Source: DATCLS01 sp035296625
GTDB taxonomy: Bacteria; Actinomycetota; Acidimicrobiia; Acidimicrobiales; VFJN01
Assembly (NCBI GenBank): GCA_035296625.1
Contig: DATHAO010000059.1
Span: 73,862 to 137,861, forward strand
Length of the DNA: 64,000 nt
Direction of reading: 5' to 3'
Shown here: piece after piece, positions 56,579-64,000 of the stretch
How the letters are laid out: every line of letters begins with the position of its first letter
Position numbering within the stretch: position 1 is the stretch's first letter
Notes under the pieces: generated by a model
Databases searched by the model: none
What the model was told of the DNA's origin: nothing
What the model saw: the letters and a program-made list of their open reading frames with translations, nothing else
Made by a program: the position numbers and the translations under genes

Positions 56579-57559
56579 GTGAGCCACACCATCGGAGTCA
56601 TCGGCGGCGACGGCATCGGCCCCGAGGTCATCGCCGAGGCCCTGAAGGTGGTGCACGCCACCGGCGTCACCCTCGACACCGTGGACTACGACCTCGGCGG
56701 GGCCCGCTACCTGCGCGACGGCACGATCCTGCCCGACGGCGTGCTCGACGAGTGGCGCAGCCACGACGCCCTTTTGCTCGGCGCCGTGGGCACCCCCGGC
56801 GTGCCGCCCGGCGTCATCGAGCGGGGCCTGCTGCTGAAGATGCGCTTCGACCTCGACCTCTACATCAACCAGCGGCCCTTCCTCGACGCGGCGGCCGGCA
56901 TCGACATGGTGGTCATCCGCGAGAACACCGAGGGACCGTACGTGGGCGAGGGCGGCGTCCTCCGCAAGGGCACGCCGAACGAGGTGGCCACCCAGGGCTC
57001 GGTCAACACCCGCATGGGCGTCGAGCGGTGCGTGCGCTACGCCTTCGACCTGGCCGAGAGCCGCAGCCGCAAGCACCTCACGCTCGTCCACAAGACCAAC
57101 GTGCTCACCTTCGCCGGCGACCTGTGGCAGCGCGCCTTCGACGAGGTGGCCGCCGACCACCCCGACGTCGACACGGCTTACAACCACGTCGACGCCGCCT
57201 GCATCCACTTCGTGTCCGACCCCCGGCGCTACGACGTCGTCGTGACCGACAACCTCTTCGGCGACATCCTGACCGACCTCGGTGGCGCCGTATCGGGCGG
57301 CATCGGGTTCGCGGCGTCCGGCAACCTCAACCCGGCTCGCACCGGCCCGTCGATGTTCGAGCCGGTCCACGGCTCGGCACCCGACATCGCGGGCCAGGCC
57401 ACGGCGAACCCGACCGCCGCCGTGCTCTCGGCGGCGATGATGCTCGACTTCCTGGGCGAGGCCGATGCCGCCGCCCGCATCCGCAAGGCGTGCGCCGACC
57501 CGTCGACGCTCACCGGCTCCACCCCCGAGATCGGCGACGCCATCGCCGCTCGGGTCTGA
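56579..57559 (+). CDS. leuB: 3-isopropylmalate dehydrogenase
   Basis: 326 aa NAD+-dependent beta-decarboxylating dehydrogenase: IGVIGGDGIGPEVIAEALKV, VIRENTEGPYVGEGG, TNVLTFAGDLW, and YDVVVTDNLFGDILTDLGGAVSGGIGFAASGNLNP. The NTEGPY variant and the short length mark the actinobacterial subgroup. GTG 56579 is used because it directly precedes SHTIGVIGG with GGAG upstream; a longer frame through the leader region is not credible. First gene after the Ile/Val-rich leader. Confidence 0.95.
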   Translation: MSHTIGVIGGDGIGPEVIAEALKVVHATGVTLDTVDYDLGGARYLRDGTILPDGVLDEWRSHDALLLGAVGTPGVPPGVIERGLLLKMRFDLDLYINQRPFLDAAAGIDMVVIRENTEGPYVGEGGVLRKGTPNEVATQGSVNTRMGVERCVRYAFDLAESRSRKHLTLVHKTNVLTFAGDLWQRAFDEVAADHPDVDTAYNHVDAACIHFVSDPRRYDVVVTDNLFGDILTDLGGAVSGGIGFAASGNLNPARTGPSMFEPVHGSAPDIAGQATANPTAAVLSAAMMLDFLGEADAAARIRKACADPSTLTGSTPEIGDAIAARV

Positions 57560-57577
57560 CCGAGGGGAAAACACCCG

Positions 57578-58495
57578 ATGCCCATCACACCCACGCCGAA
57601 GATCTGGTTCAACGGCGAGCTGATCCCCTGGGACGACGCGAACATCCACATCCTCACGCACTCACTCCACTACGGCATGGGTGTCTTCGAGGGCATCCGC
57701 GCCTACGAGACCGAGGACGGGCCCGGGGTGTTCCGCCTCACCGACCACATGCGGCGGCTCCAGCAATCGGCGCAGATCATGATGATGGAGCTGCCGTACT
57801 CCCTCGACGAGATGGTCCAGGCCGTGAAGGACACGGTCGCGTCGACGGGCCTCGGCTCGTGCTACATCCGGCCGATCGCGTACTACGGCTACGGCGAGAT
57901 GGGCCTCAACACGCTGCCCTGCTCGGTCGACGTGGCCGTCGCCTGCTGGCCCTGGGGCGCCTACCTGGGCGACGACGCGGCCACCAAGGGCGTGCGGATG
58001 AAGATCTCGTCGTGGGCGCGCCACGACCACAACATCATGCCGCCGTCGGCCAAGACGACCGGCAACTACGTGAACAGCTCGCTCGCCAAGGTCGAGGCCC
58101 TCAAGGCCGGCTACGACGAGGCAATCTTGCTGAACCGGGCCGGGTTCGTGGCCGAGTGCACCGGCGAGAACGTCTTCTGCGCCCGCCACGGCAAGCTGAT
58201 CACCCCGCCGGTGTCGTCGGGCGCCCTCGAGGGCATCACGCAGGACACGGTCATGACGATCGCCCGCGACCTCGGCTTCGAGACCGTGCTCGGCGACCTG
58301 TCGCGCAGCGATCTCTACATCTCGGAGGAGCTGTTCGTGTGCGGCACGGCCGCCGAGGTGTCCGCGGTGAACTCCGTCGACGACCGCTCCATCCCGTGCC
58401 CAGGGCCGATGACCGCGGCCATCGCCGCGGAGTACTCCCGGGCCGTGCGCGGCCAGGTCGACCGCTACAAGGATTGGGTGGAACATGCCCACTGA
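57578..58495 (+). CDS. ilvE: Branched-chain amino acid aminotransferase
   Basis: 305 aa fold-type IV transaminase, the last step of Val, Leu and Ile synthesis. The PLP lysine is K159 in PPSAKTTGNYVNSSLAKVEA, with the usual HSLHYGMGVFEGIRAYE and GYDEAILLNRAGFVAECTGENVF motifs and GTAAEVSAVNSVDDR near the end. GAGGGGAAA precedes ATG 57578. cimA overlaps its 3' end by 11 bp. Confidence 0.96.
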   Translation: MPITPTPKIWFNGELIPWDDANIHILTHSLHYGMGVFEGIRAYETEDGPGVFRLTDHMRRLQQSAQIMMMELPYSLDEMVQAVKDTVASTGLGSCYIRPIAYYGYGEMGLNTLPCSVDVAVACWPWGAYLGDDAATKGVRMKISSWARHDHNIMPPSAKTTGNYVNSSLAKVEALKAGYDEAILLNRAGFVAECTGENVFCARHGKLITPPVSSGALEGITQDTVMTIARDLGFETVLGDLSRSDLYISEELFVCGTAAEVSAVNSVDDRSIPCPGPMTAAIAAEYSRAVRGQVDRYKDWVEHAH

Positions 58496-60110
58496 CGCAC
58501 CGGGGGCCGTGCCGGCCGCGGTCGACGTGTTCGACACGACCCTGCGGGACGGCGCCCAGTTCGAGGGCATCTCGCTGACCGTCGAGGACAAGCTGCGGGT
58601 CGCCGCGCAGCTCGACTGGCTCGGCGTGCGCTGGATCGAGGGCGGATACCCGCAGGCGAACCCCCGTGACGCCGAGTTCTTCGTCCGGGCCCGCACCCAG
58701 CTGCCGCTCGAGACGGCCACGCTCGTGGCGTTCGGCTCGACCCGCCGGGCGGCCGGGCGCGTCGACGTCGACCCGACGCTCGCCGCGCTCGTGGAGGCCG
58801 GCGTGTCGACCGCGTGCATCGTCGGCAAGAGCTGGGACTTCCACGTTGTCGAGGCGCTACGCACCACGCTGGACGAGGGCGTCGCCATGGTCGCCGACTC
58901 GGTCCGCTACCTGCGGAGTCGGGGCATGCGCACGTTCTTCGACGCCGAGCACTTCTTCGACGGCTACAAGGCCAACCCCGAGTACGCCCTGCGCGTGGTC
59001 GAGGCCGCGGCCACCGCGGGGGCCGAGGTCGTCGTGCTGTGCGACACGAACGGCGGGTCGCTGCCCCACGAGGTGCAGGCCATCGTCGGCGAGGTCGTGC
59101 GCTACCTGGCCGGCGGGCCCCAGATCGGCATCCACACCCAGAACGACAGCGGCTGCGCCGTGGCGAACTCGGTGGCCGCCGTCGTGGCCGGAGCCACCCA
59201 CCTGCAGGGCACGGTCAACGGCTACGGCGAGCGCACCGGCAACGCCAACCTGATGACCTGCATCCCGAACCTCGAGCTGAAGATGGGCGTGCGCTGCCTG
59301 CCCGAGGGGCGCCTCGACCGGCTCACCGCCGTCAGCCGCCACGTCGCCGAGCTGGTCAACCTGCCACCACACGCCGCCGACCCCTACGTCGGGGCCTCGG
59401 CGTTCGCCCACAAGGGCGGCCTGCACACCTCGGCCCTGGACCGGGTCGGTGGCGCCACCTACGAGCACGTCGATCCCGCCGTGGTCGGCAACGCCACCCG
59501 TGTGCTCGTGTCCGACCTCGGGGGACGGGCGGGCATGGTGATGAAGGCGCGGGAGTTCGGTGTTGTCCTCGACGACAAGGCGGCGGCCGATCTGTCCGAG
59601 CGACTGAAGCAGCTCGAGGCCGAGGGCTTCCACTACGAGGCTGCCGACGCCTCGCTCGAGCTGCTCATGCGCGAGGCGACGGGGTGGCGCCAGCCCTACT
59701 TCCGGCTCGAGGGCTACCGGGTCACCGCGTACCACCGCCACGCCGTACGGGGCGGCGTGCCGATCGAGGACGGCGAGTCGATGCTCGACACCGAGGCCAC
59801 GGTCAAGGTGTGGGCGGGTGACGAACGGCTGGTGGCGATCGGCGAGGGCAACGGCCCGGTCAACGCCCTCGACGCGGCGCTGCGCTCGGTGCTGGAATCG
59901 CGCTACCCGGGCCTCGGGCGCATCCACCTCACCGACTACCGGGTGCGGGTGCTCGAGGGCTCGGCCGAGACCGACGCGGTTGTGCGGGTCATCATCGACT
60001 CGACCGACGGCGAGCGGACCTGGTCGACGATCGGCGTCAGCGAGAACGTCATCGAGGCGTCGTGGCAGGCGCTGGTCGACTCGATCGTGTGGGGCCTGCT
60101 CCACGGGTGA
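58485..60110 (+). CDS. cimA: (R)-citramalate synthase
   Basis: 541 aa HMGL/LeuA-family enzyme. VDVFDTTLRDGAQFEGISLTVEDKLRVAAQLDWLGVRWIEGGYPQANPRD is the citramalate-synthase variant of the active site (LRDGxQ.EG, EGG(W/Y)P.aNPKD), followed by HTQNDSGCAVANSVA (metal), GYGERTGNANL and a C-terminal regulatory LeuA-like domain. It condenses pyruvate with acetyl-CoA, giving 2-oxobutyrate for isoleucine without threonine deaminase. Overlap with ilvE implies coupled translation. Confidence 0.92.
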   Translation: MPTDAPGAVPAAVDVFDTTLRDGAQFEGISLTVEDKLRVAAQLDWLGVRWIEGGYPQANPRDAEFFVRARTQLPLETATLVAFGSTRRAAGRVDVDPTLAALVEAGVSTACIVGKSWDFHVVEALRTTLDEGVAMVADSVRYLRSRGMRTFFDAEHFFDGYKANPEYALRVVEAAATAGAEVVVLCDTNGGSLPHEVQAIVGEVVRYLAGGPQIGIHTQNDSGCAVANSVAAVVAGATHLQGTVNGYGERTGNANLMTCIPNLELKMGVRCLPEGRLDRLTAVSRHVAELVNLPPHAADPYVGASAFAHKGGLHTSALDRVGGATYEHVDPAVVGNATRVLVSDLGGRAGMVMKAREFGVVLDDKAAADLSERLKQLEAEGFHYEAADASLELLMREATGWRQPYFRLEGYRVTAYHRHAVRGGVPIEDGESMLDTEATVKVWAGDERLVAIGEGNGPVNALDAALRSVLESRYPGLGRIHLTDYRVRVLEGSAETDAVVRVIIDSTDGERTWSTIGVSENVIEASWQALVDSIVWGLLHG

Positions 60111-60146
60111 GGGCGGCGGCTTCCGGGCCCGGGCGGGTCACCCGGG

Positions 60147-60152
60147 TATCGT
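60147..60152 (+). promoter_or_regulatory. -10 box of the 172-aa gene (leaderless)
   Basis: TATCGT, 6 nt before GTG 60159. Confidence 0.45.
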
Positions 60153-60158
60153 GCCCGG

Positions 60159-60677
60159 GTGGCCGCTCCCGAGTACGTCCCCCAACCGCCCATGAGGACG
60201 GTCCGCAGCTACGAGTCGCCGCCCCGGCGCCCCGAGTCGTGGACGCCCCGACGCCCCGGTGACATCCCCACCGGCCACCCGCGCGGCGAGCTACTCGGTA
60301 GCCCGGGCCCCGACCAGGGCTACATCTACGTCCTGGCCCGGCGGTTCGAGGGGTCGCTGCAGCTCGCGTCCGACGAGCACGAGGGCGACGCCATCGCCGG
60401 GTGCATCGGCGTGGCCCTGAAGCGGGCGTCGCTGTTCGGCCGCGCGCCGGTGCTGCACGACCTGACGGTGGCGTTCACGGTGTGGGGCTACCTGGGCGAC
60501 GCTCCGCCCGACCTCATCGCCTTCCGCCAGCCGCTCTTCGAGGAGATCGCGAATCCGCTCCATTACGGGGAGCAGCGCCGCGTCGTCGACCTCGTCCCCG
60601 AGGACGTGCTGCGGCGGACGCCCGACGACCTCGCAGAGGCCCATCGCCGCGACTGGCGCAGCCTGCTCGCCATCTAG
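60159..60677 (+). CDS. Hypothetical protein, 172 aa, conserved-looking
   Basis: A Pro/Arg-rich N-terminus (about 1-40) precedes a compact domain: GSPGPDQGYIYVLARRFEGSLQLASDEHEGDAIAGCIGVALKRASLFGRAPVLHDLTVAFTVWGYLGDAPPDL ... HYGEQRRVVDLVPEDVLRRTPDDLAEAHRRDWRSLL. No signal peptide, membrane helix or known catalytic motif. Third-position GC and placement between cimA and gltX support a real gene. Family not recognised. Confidence 0.72.
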   Translation: MAAPEYVPQPPMRTVRSYESPPRRPESWTPRRPGDIPTGHPRGELLGSPGPDQGYIYVLARRFEGSLQLASDEHEGDAIAGCIGVALKRASLFGRAPVLHDLTVAFTVWGYLGDAPPDLIAFRQPLFEEIANPLHYGEQRRVVDLVPEDVLRRTPDDLAEAHRRDWRSLLAI

Positions 60678-60765
60678 CGCGGCCACCGGCACCGCGACCC
60701 GCGGCGCTCGGCCAGCCGGCTTTGGCACTCCCGCGGCCGGTCCCCCGGCCGTCACACCCCCCGGT

Positions 60766-60771
60766 TAGCCT
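60766..60771 (+). promoter_or_regulatory. -10 box of gltX (leaderless)
   Basis: TAGCCT, 7 nt before ATG 60779. Confidence 0.5.
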
Positions 60772-60778
60772 GGATCCG

Positions 60779-62197
60779 ATGCCCACTCGTCCCCGGGTGC
60801 GGTTCGCGCCGTCGCCCACCGGCTACCTGCACGTCGGCGGTGCCCGCACCGTGCTGTTCAACTGGCTGTTCGCCCGCCACACCGGCGGCGAGATGGTGCT
60901 GCGCATCGAGGACACCGACACCGAACGCAACCGGCCCGAGCTCACCGACAACATCCTCGAGATGATCGAGTGGCTGGGCCTCCGGTGGGACGGCGAGCCC
61001 GTCCACCAGAGCGACCGGATCGACCGCCACCGGGCGGCGGCCGACCAGCTGCTCGCCGCGCGTCGTGCCTACTGGTGTGACTGCACGCCAGAGCAAGTGG
61101 CCGCCCGGGCGAAGGAGCGGGGCGGTCCGCCGGGCTACGACGGGTACTGCCGCGACCGGGGCCTCGGCCCGGGGCCTGCCACGGCGCTGCGGTTCCGCAC
61201 TCCCGACGACGGCGCCACCAGCTTCGAGGATCTGGTGCGGGGAACGGTCAGCTTCGAGAACAAGGTCCTCGAGGACTTCGTGCTCGTCCGCTCCAACGGC
61301 ACCCCGACGTTCCTCCTCGCCAACCTCGTCGACGACGCCGACATGGGCATCACCCATGTCGTGCGAGGCGAGGAGCACGTCAGCGGCACGCCGAAGTACC
61401 TGCTCATCGGCGAGGCGCTCGGGCTCCACCATCGCCCGACGTTCGCCCACCTTCCGGTCCTCGTGAACGAGCAGCGCAAGAAGCTCTCGAAGCGGCGCGA
61501 CTCGGTGTCGGTGGCCGCGTTCCGCGACGAGGGCTACCTGCCCGAGGCCATGGTGAACTACATGGCCCTCCTGGGTTGGGGCCCGAAGGACGGCGTCGAG
61601 ATCCGCCCCCTGGGCGAGATCGTCGAGCTGTTCCGCCTCGAGGACGTCACGCCGTCTCCGGCGTTCTTCGACGTGAGGAAGCTGCAGAGCTTCAACGCCG
61701 ACCACATCCGGGCCCTCGATGCCGAGGCATTCGTCGAACGGGCCCGACCGTTCCTGGGCGAGGGCCCCCGGGGCGAGGCCACCGAGGCCGTGCTGCGGCC
61801 CTTGGCCGAGCTCGTTCGCGACCGGGTGCGGCTGCTGACCGAGGTCGAGCCGATGGTCGCGTTCCTGCGCGACGACGAGATCACGATCGACGAGACCTCG
61901 TGGCAGAAGGGCGTGGCCAAGCTCGCCGACCGGGCGGCCGCCATGCTCGACGCCGTCATCGCCGCGCTGGCCGACGTGGCGTGGGAGCGCGACGCCATCG
62001 AGGAGGCGCTGCTCGGCGCGGCGGTCACCGCCGGCTTCACGAACGCCGAGGGCAAGCCGCAGATGTCCAAGGCGCAGGGCCCGGTGCGGGTGGCGGTCAC
62101 CGGCCGCATCGTCGGCCCGCCGCTGTACGAATCGCTGGTCGTGCTGGGGCGCGAGCGCACACTCGACCGCCTGAGGGACGCACGCGGCCTGCTGTGA
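60779..62197 (+). CDS. gltX: Glutamyl-tRNA synthetase
   Basis: 472 aa class I synthetase. RFAPSPTGYLHVGGARTVLFNWLFAR (HIGH-type GYLHVGG), RIEDTDTERN, the zinc-site CDC ... GYCRDR, and KLSKRRDSVSV (KMSKS-type). The C-terminal anticodon-binding helical domain is complete. With GatCAB in the same window, it probably also charges tRNA(Gln) with glutamate for amidation. Confidence 0.97.
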   Translation: MPTRPRVRFAPSPTGYLHVGGARTVLFNWLFARHTGGEMVLRIEDTDTERNRPELTDNILEMIEWLGLRWDGEPVHQSDRIDRHRAAADQLLAARRAYWCDCTPEQVAARAKERGGPPGYDGYCRDRGLGPGPATALRFRTPDDGATSFEDLVRGTVSFENKVLEDFVLVRSNGTPTFLLANLVDDADMGITHVVRGEEHVSGTPKYLLIGEALGLHHRPTFAHLPVLVNEQRKKLSKRRDSVSVAAFRDEGYLPEAMVNYMALLGWGPKDGVEIRPLGEIVELFRLEDVTPSPAFFDVRKLQSFNADHIRALDAEAFVERARPFLGEGPRGEATEAVLRPLAELVRDRVRLLTEVEPMVAFLRDDEITIDETSWQKGVAKLADRAAAMLDAVIAALADVAWERDAIEEALLGAAVTAGFTNAEGKPQMSKAQGPVRVAVTGRIVGPPLYESLVVLGRERTLDRLRDARGLL

Positions 62198-62904
62198 CCT
62201 CGACGGTGGAGCCCGACGTCCCGGCGGGTCCGGGCGACGACGGCGACGAGCCCCGTCCGGGCCGGCGCCGCCGGCGGCCGGTGCTGCGTGTCAGCTGGTT
62301 CGCCATCCGGGTGGGCGTGGCGCTGGCGTTCTGCGCGCTGGTCTACCTGTCCGTCACGTTCGTGCAGGTCTGGGACGCCAGCCGCAGCGACGAGGCCCGG
62401 ACGGCCGACGCCATCGTCGTGCTCGGCGCCGCCCAGTACGACTGCGCGCCCTCGCCCGTGCTCGAGCAGCGCCTCGACCATGCCAAGGACCTCTACGACG
62501 CCGGCGTGGCCCCCCGAATCGTGGTCACCGGCGGCAAGCAGGCCGGCGACCGGTGCACCGAGTCCAAGGCCAGCGCCGACTACCTGATTGCCGCCGGCGT
62601 GCCCGACGCGGACCTGCTGCGCGAGGTGAAGGGGCGCAACTCCTGGGAGTCGCTCGCCGCCTCCACCACCATCCTGCGCGACGACGGCTACCGCAGCGCC
62701 GTGCTGGTCACCGACGGCTACCACGCCCTCCGGGTCGAGGCCATCGCCGACGAGCTCGGCCTCGACGCCGTCGTGTCGCCGGCCAGCGGCGATGCCTCCA
62801 CCCAGGCGCTGCTCAAGGAGACCGGCGTGGTGGCGGTCGGGCGCATCATCGGCTTCCGCCGGCTGGTGAACCTCGACGACCACCTCGTCACCACCAGCAC
62901 CTGA
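62194..62904 (+). CDS. DUF218 / YdcF-family membrane protein (236 aa)
   Basis: A short Pro/Arg cytoplasmic N-terminus and one membrane helix (WFAIRVGVALAFCALVYLSVTFV) are followed by a DUF218 domain: ADAIVVLGAAQYDCAPSPVLEQRLDHAKDLYDAGVAPRIVVTGGKQAGDRCTESKASADYLIAAGVPDADLLREVKGRNSWESL. DUF218 proteins include ElyC/SanA-like envelope proteins with a Rossmann-like fold. GTG 62194 overlaps the gltX stop (GTGA), so the two are coupled. Confidence 0.9.
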   Translation: MTSTVEPDVPAGPGDDGDEPRPGRRRRRPVLRVSWFAIRVGVALAFCALVYLSVTFVQVWDASRSDEARTADAIVVLGAAQYDCAPSPVLEQRLDHAKDLYDAGVAPRIVVTGGKQAGDRCTESKASADYLIAAGVPDADLLREVKGRNSWESLAASTTILRDDGYRSAVLVTDGYHALRVEAIADELGLDAVVSPASGDASTQALLKETGVVAVGRIIGFRRLVNLDDHLVTTST

Positions 62905-62970
62905 CCGGGCATGCCGGCATGGTCACGGTCGGGCCGTCCAGAGATGCCCGTTCGGTGGCCGCCCCGGCGT

Positions 62971-63756
62971 TCACCTGGCCGTCCAGCCGCCGTCCACGAC
63001 GAGCGTCTGACCGGTGCAGTAGCTCGACGCGTCGCTGGCGAGGTACAGGAGCGCGCCGTCCAGCTCGTGCTCCGATCCTGGCCGTCCCATCGGGCAGTTG
63101 CGTTCGATGTACTGCAGCGAGCGCTCGTCGCCGAGCATCTCGTCCGCGGTCATCTCCGAGGGGAACCAGCCCGGTGCGATGCCGTTCACGCGCACGCCGC
63201 GCCGGGCCCACTGGCACGCCAGCTCGCGGGTCAGGTTCACGATCGCGCCCTTCGCCGCGCAGTAGCTGGCCTGCTTCACCGGTGCCGAAGCGACGATCCC
63301 GAGCATCGAGGCGATGTTGACGACGGACCCGTGCCCGGACGCCACGAGGTGGGGCAGCGCCAGCTGGCTGAGCCGGAACGGCGCCGTGAGGTTCACGTCG
63401 AGCACGTGCTGCCAGCGGTGAGGCGCCTCGTCCTCGGCTGCGCCGGCGCCAGACACGCCCGCGTTGTTCACGAGGACGTCGATGCCACCGAGCTGGCCGA
63501 CGGCGGTGTCCACCAGACGTACGAGGTCCTCGTCGCGGCGCACGTCGCACGCTGCGGCGACGGTGCGGTCGCCGAGCTCGCCGACGAGCCGATCGAGCCG
63601 GTCGACCCGTCGTGCGGCGACGATCACCGACGCGCCAGCGGCGTGGAGCACCCGGGCGAACCGGGCGCCGAGACCACTGGAGGCGCCCGTGACGATCACC
63701 ACCCGGCCCTCGAGCCCGAAGAGCGCCGCCGGGTCGAGCACGAAGGGATCAGCCAT
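62971..63756 (-). CDS. Short-chain dehydrogenase/reductase (SDR) (261 aa)
   Basis: Classical SDR: cofactor motif VTGASSGLG (22-30), NNAG at 97-100, active-site S150, Y165 and K169 (YCAAK), and C-terminal DASSYCTGQTLVVDGGWTAR. ADP-binding preference cannot be told from sequence with certainty (AARR after beta-2 suggests NADP). ATG 63756 begins MADPFVLDPAALFGLEGRVV; the frame runs on upstream but without SDR character. The substrate is unknown. Confidence 0.92.
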   Translation of the reverse strand: MADPFVLDPAALFGLEGRVVIVTGASSGLGARFARVLHAAGASVIVAARRVDRLDRLVGELGDRTVAAACDVRRDEDLVRLVDTAVGQLGGIDVLVNNAGVSGAGAAEDEAPHRWQHVLDVNLTAPFRLSQLALPHLVASGHGSVVNIASMLGIVASAPVKQASYCAAKGAIVNLTRELACQWARRGVRVNGIAPGWFPSEMTADEMLGDERSLQYIERNCPMGRPGSEHELDGALLYLASDASSYCTGQTLVVDGGWTAR

Positions 63757-64000
63757 GGGAGAGGGGCACCGCGGCGTCGAGGCGGATGGCTTCACCGTTG
63801 AGCATGGGCTTCTCCACGATCGGGCGGGGGCTACGACGTCGGGGTCGCCGTTCAGGGTGACGAGGAACATCCTGCAGGTGGATGACCGCGGACGCCACCG
63901 GCTCGTGCACGAAGGCGGACGTAACGGTCGTCCCGCTCATGAGCGCGGTCATGGCCCACATCATCCGAGCGCTCTTCGAGGCGTTCCGATGACCGGGGTC
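63757..64000. other. Window edge without a recognised gene
   Basis: A 71-codon minus-strand frame (63749-63964) overlaps the SDR start and has no recognisable features. Nothing in the last 244 bp can be assigned from this window alone. Confidence 0.4.

Noticed and set aside
63749..63964. 71-codon minus-strand frame at the right edge
   Set aside because: Overlaps the SDR start, has no recognisable features and may be a shadow; the window ends too soon to judge.

Overview
The window is very GC-rich chromosomal DNA whose gene content and codon use fit an actinobacterium. I infer the class Acidimicrobiia or a close relative. The supporting evidence is a PASTA-type Ser/Thr kinase beside an FhaA-like protein, F420/flavin luciferase-like and PPOX oxidoreductases, a mycobacterial-type SerC, GatCAB with GltX, a SigF/STAS partner-switching set, MalT-like LuxR regulators, and many genes whose TAnnnT -10 box lies only 6-9 nt before the start codon (leaderless transcripts). 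No rRNA, tRNA, CRISPR array, prophage or insertion sequence was recognised.

Layout: 0-5 kb holds the 3' part of ligA, a small membrane protein, an FHA protein and a PASTA kinase. An intergenic stretch at 4971-5314 carries a promoter-like box followed by a long imperfect hairpin (candidate small RNA). 5.3-9 kb holds an SCP2-like protein, a lipoprotein, a TetR regulator with a palindromic operator, a serine hydrolase and a proline-rich membrane protein. 9-14.1 kb holds gatC-gatA, an NfeD-like/flotillin pair and gatB. 14-21 kb holds an Eis-type acetyltransferase, ilvD and ilvBNC. 21-26 kb holds PPOX, a polytopic GT-C-like membrane protein, an SRPBCC protein and two luciferase-like oxidoreductases. 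26-33 kb holds serC, an aspartate-type aminotransferase, an S9 peptidase, serA and a membrane-anchored histone-H1-like protein. 33.6-36.6 kb holds an ABC-2 exporter (two permeases and an ATPase) preceded by 65-bp repeats.

36.7-45.2 kb is an accessory-looking island: two large MalT-like LuxR ATPase regulators surrounded by small membrane or unknown proteins (DUF1269-like, a 93-aa membrane protein, a 71-aa protein, a SHOCT protein, a protein built of 9-residue repeats, and an RDD protein). Five 17-bp palindromes of the form TCACCCn-N3-nGGGTGA lie in front of these small genes, so the island looks like one regulon. 45.5-64 kb returns to housekeeping genes: leuA, an M1 peptidase, STAS/SigF/anti-sigma/HATPase genes, leuDC with a divergent IclR regulator, an acyl-CoA synthetase, greA, leuB-ilvE-cimA, an unknown gene, gltX, a DUF218 protein and an SDR.

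How they work together: the window encodes nearly the whole branched-chain amino acid pathway (ilvD, ilvB, ilvN, ilvC, ilvE, leuA, leuB, leuC, leuD), with isoleucine precursor made by citramalate synthase (cimA). Three of its transcription units (ilvBNC, leuA, leuB-ilvE-cimA) each begin with a leaderless leader peptide of 11-12 codons rich in the relevant amino acids (LLVVL, LLL, VIII). Each peptide is followed by a hairpin at the stop codon and then by an intrinsic terminator, which is the layout of ribosome-mediated attenuation. leuCD carries a separate IclR-type operator. SerC and SerA make serine; GatCAB and GltX serve indirect amidation of misacylated tRNA.
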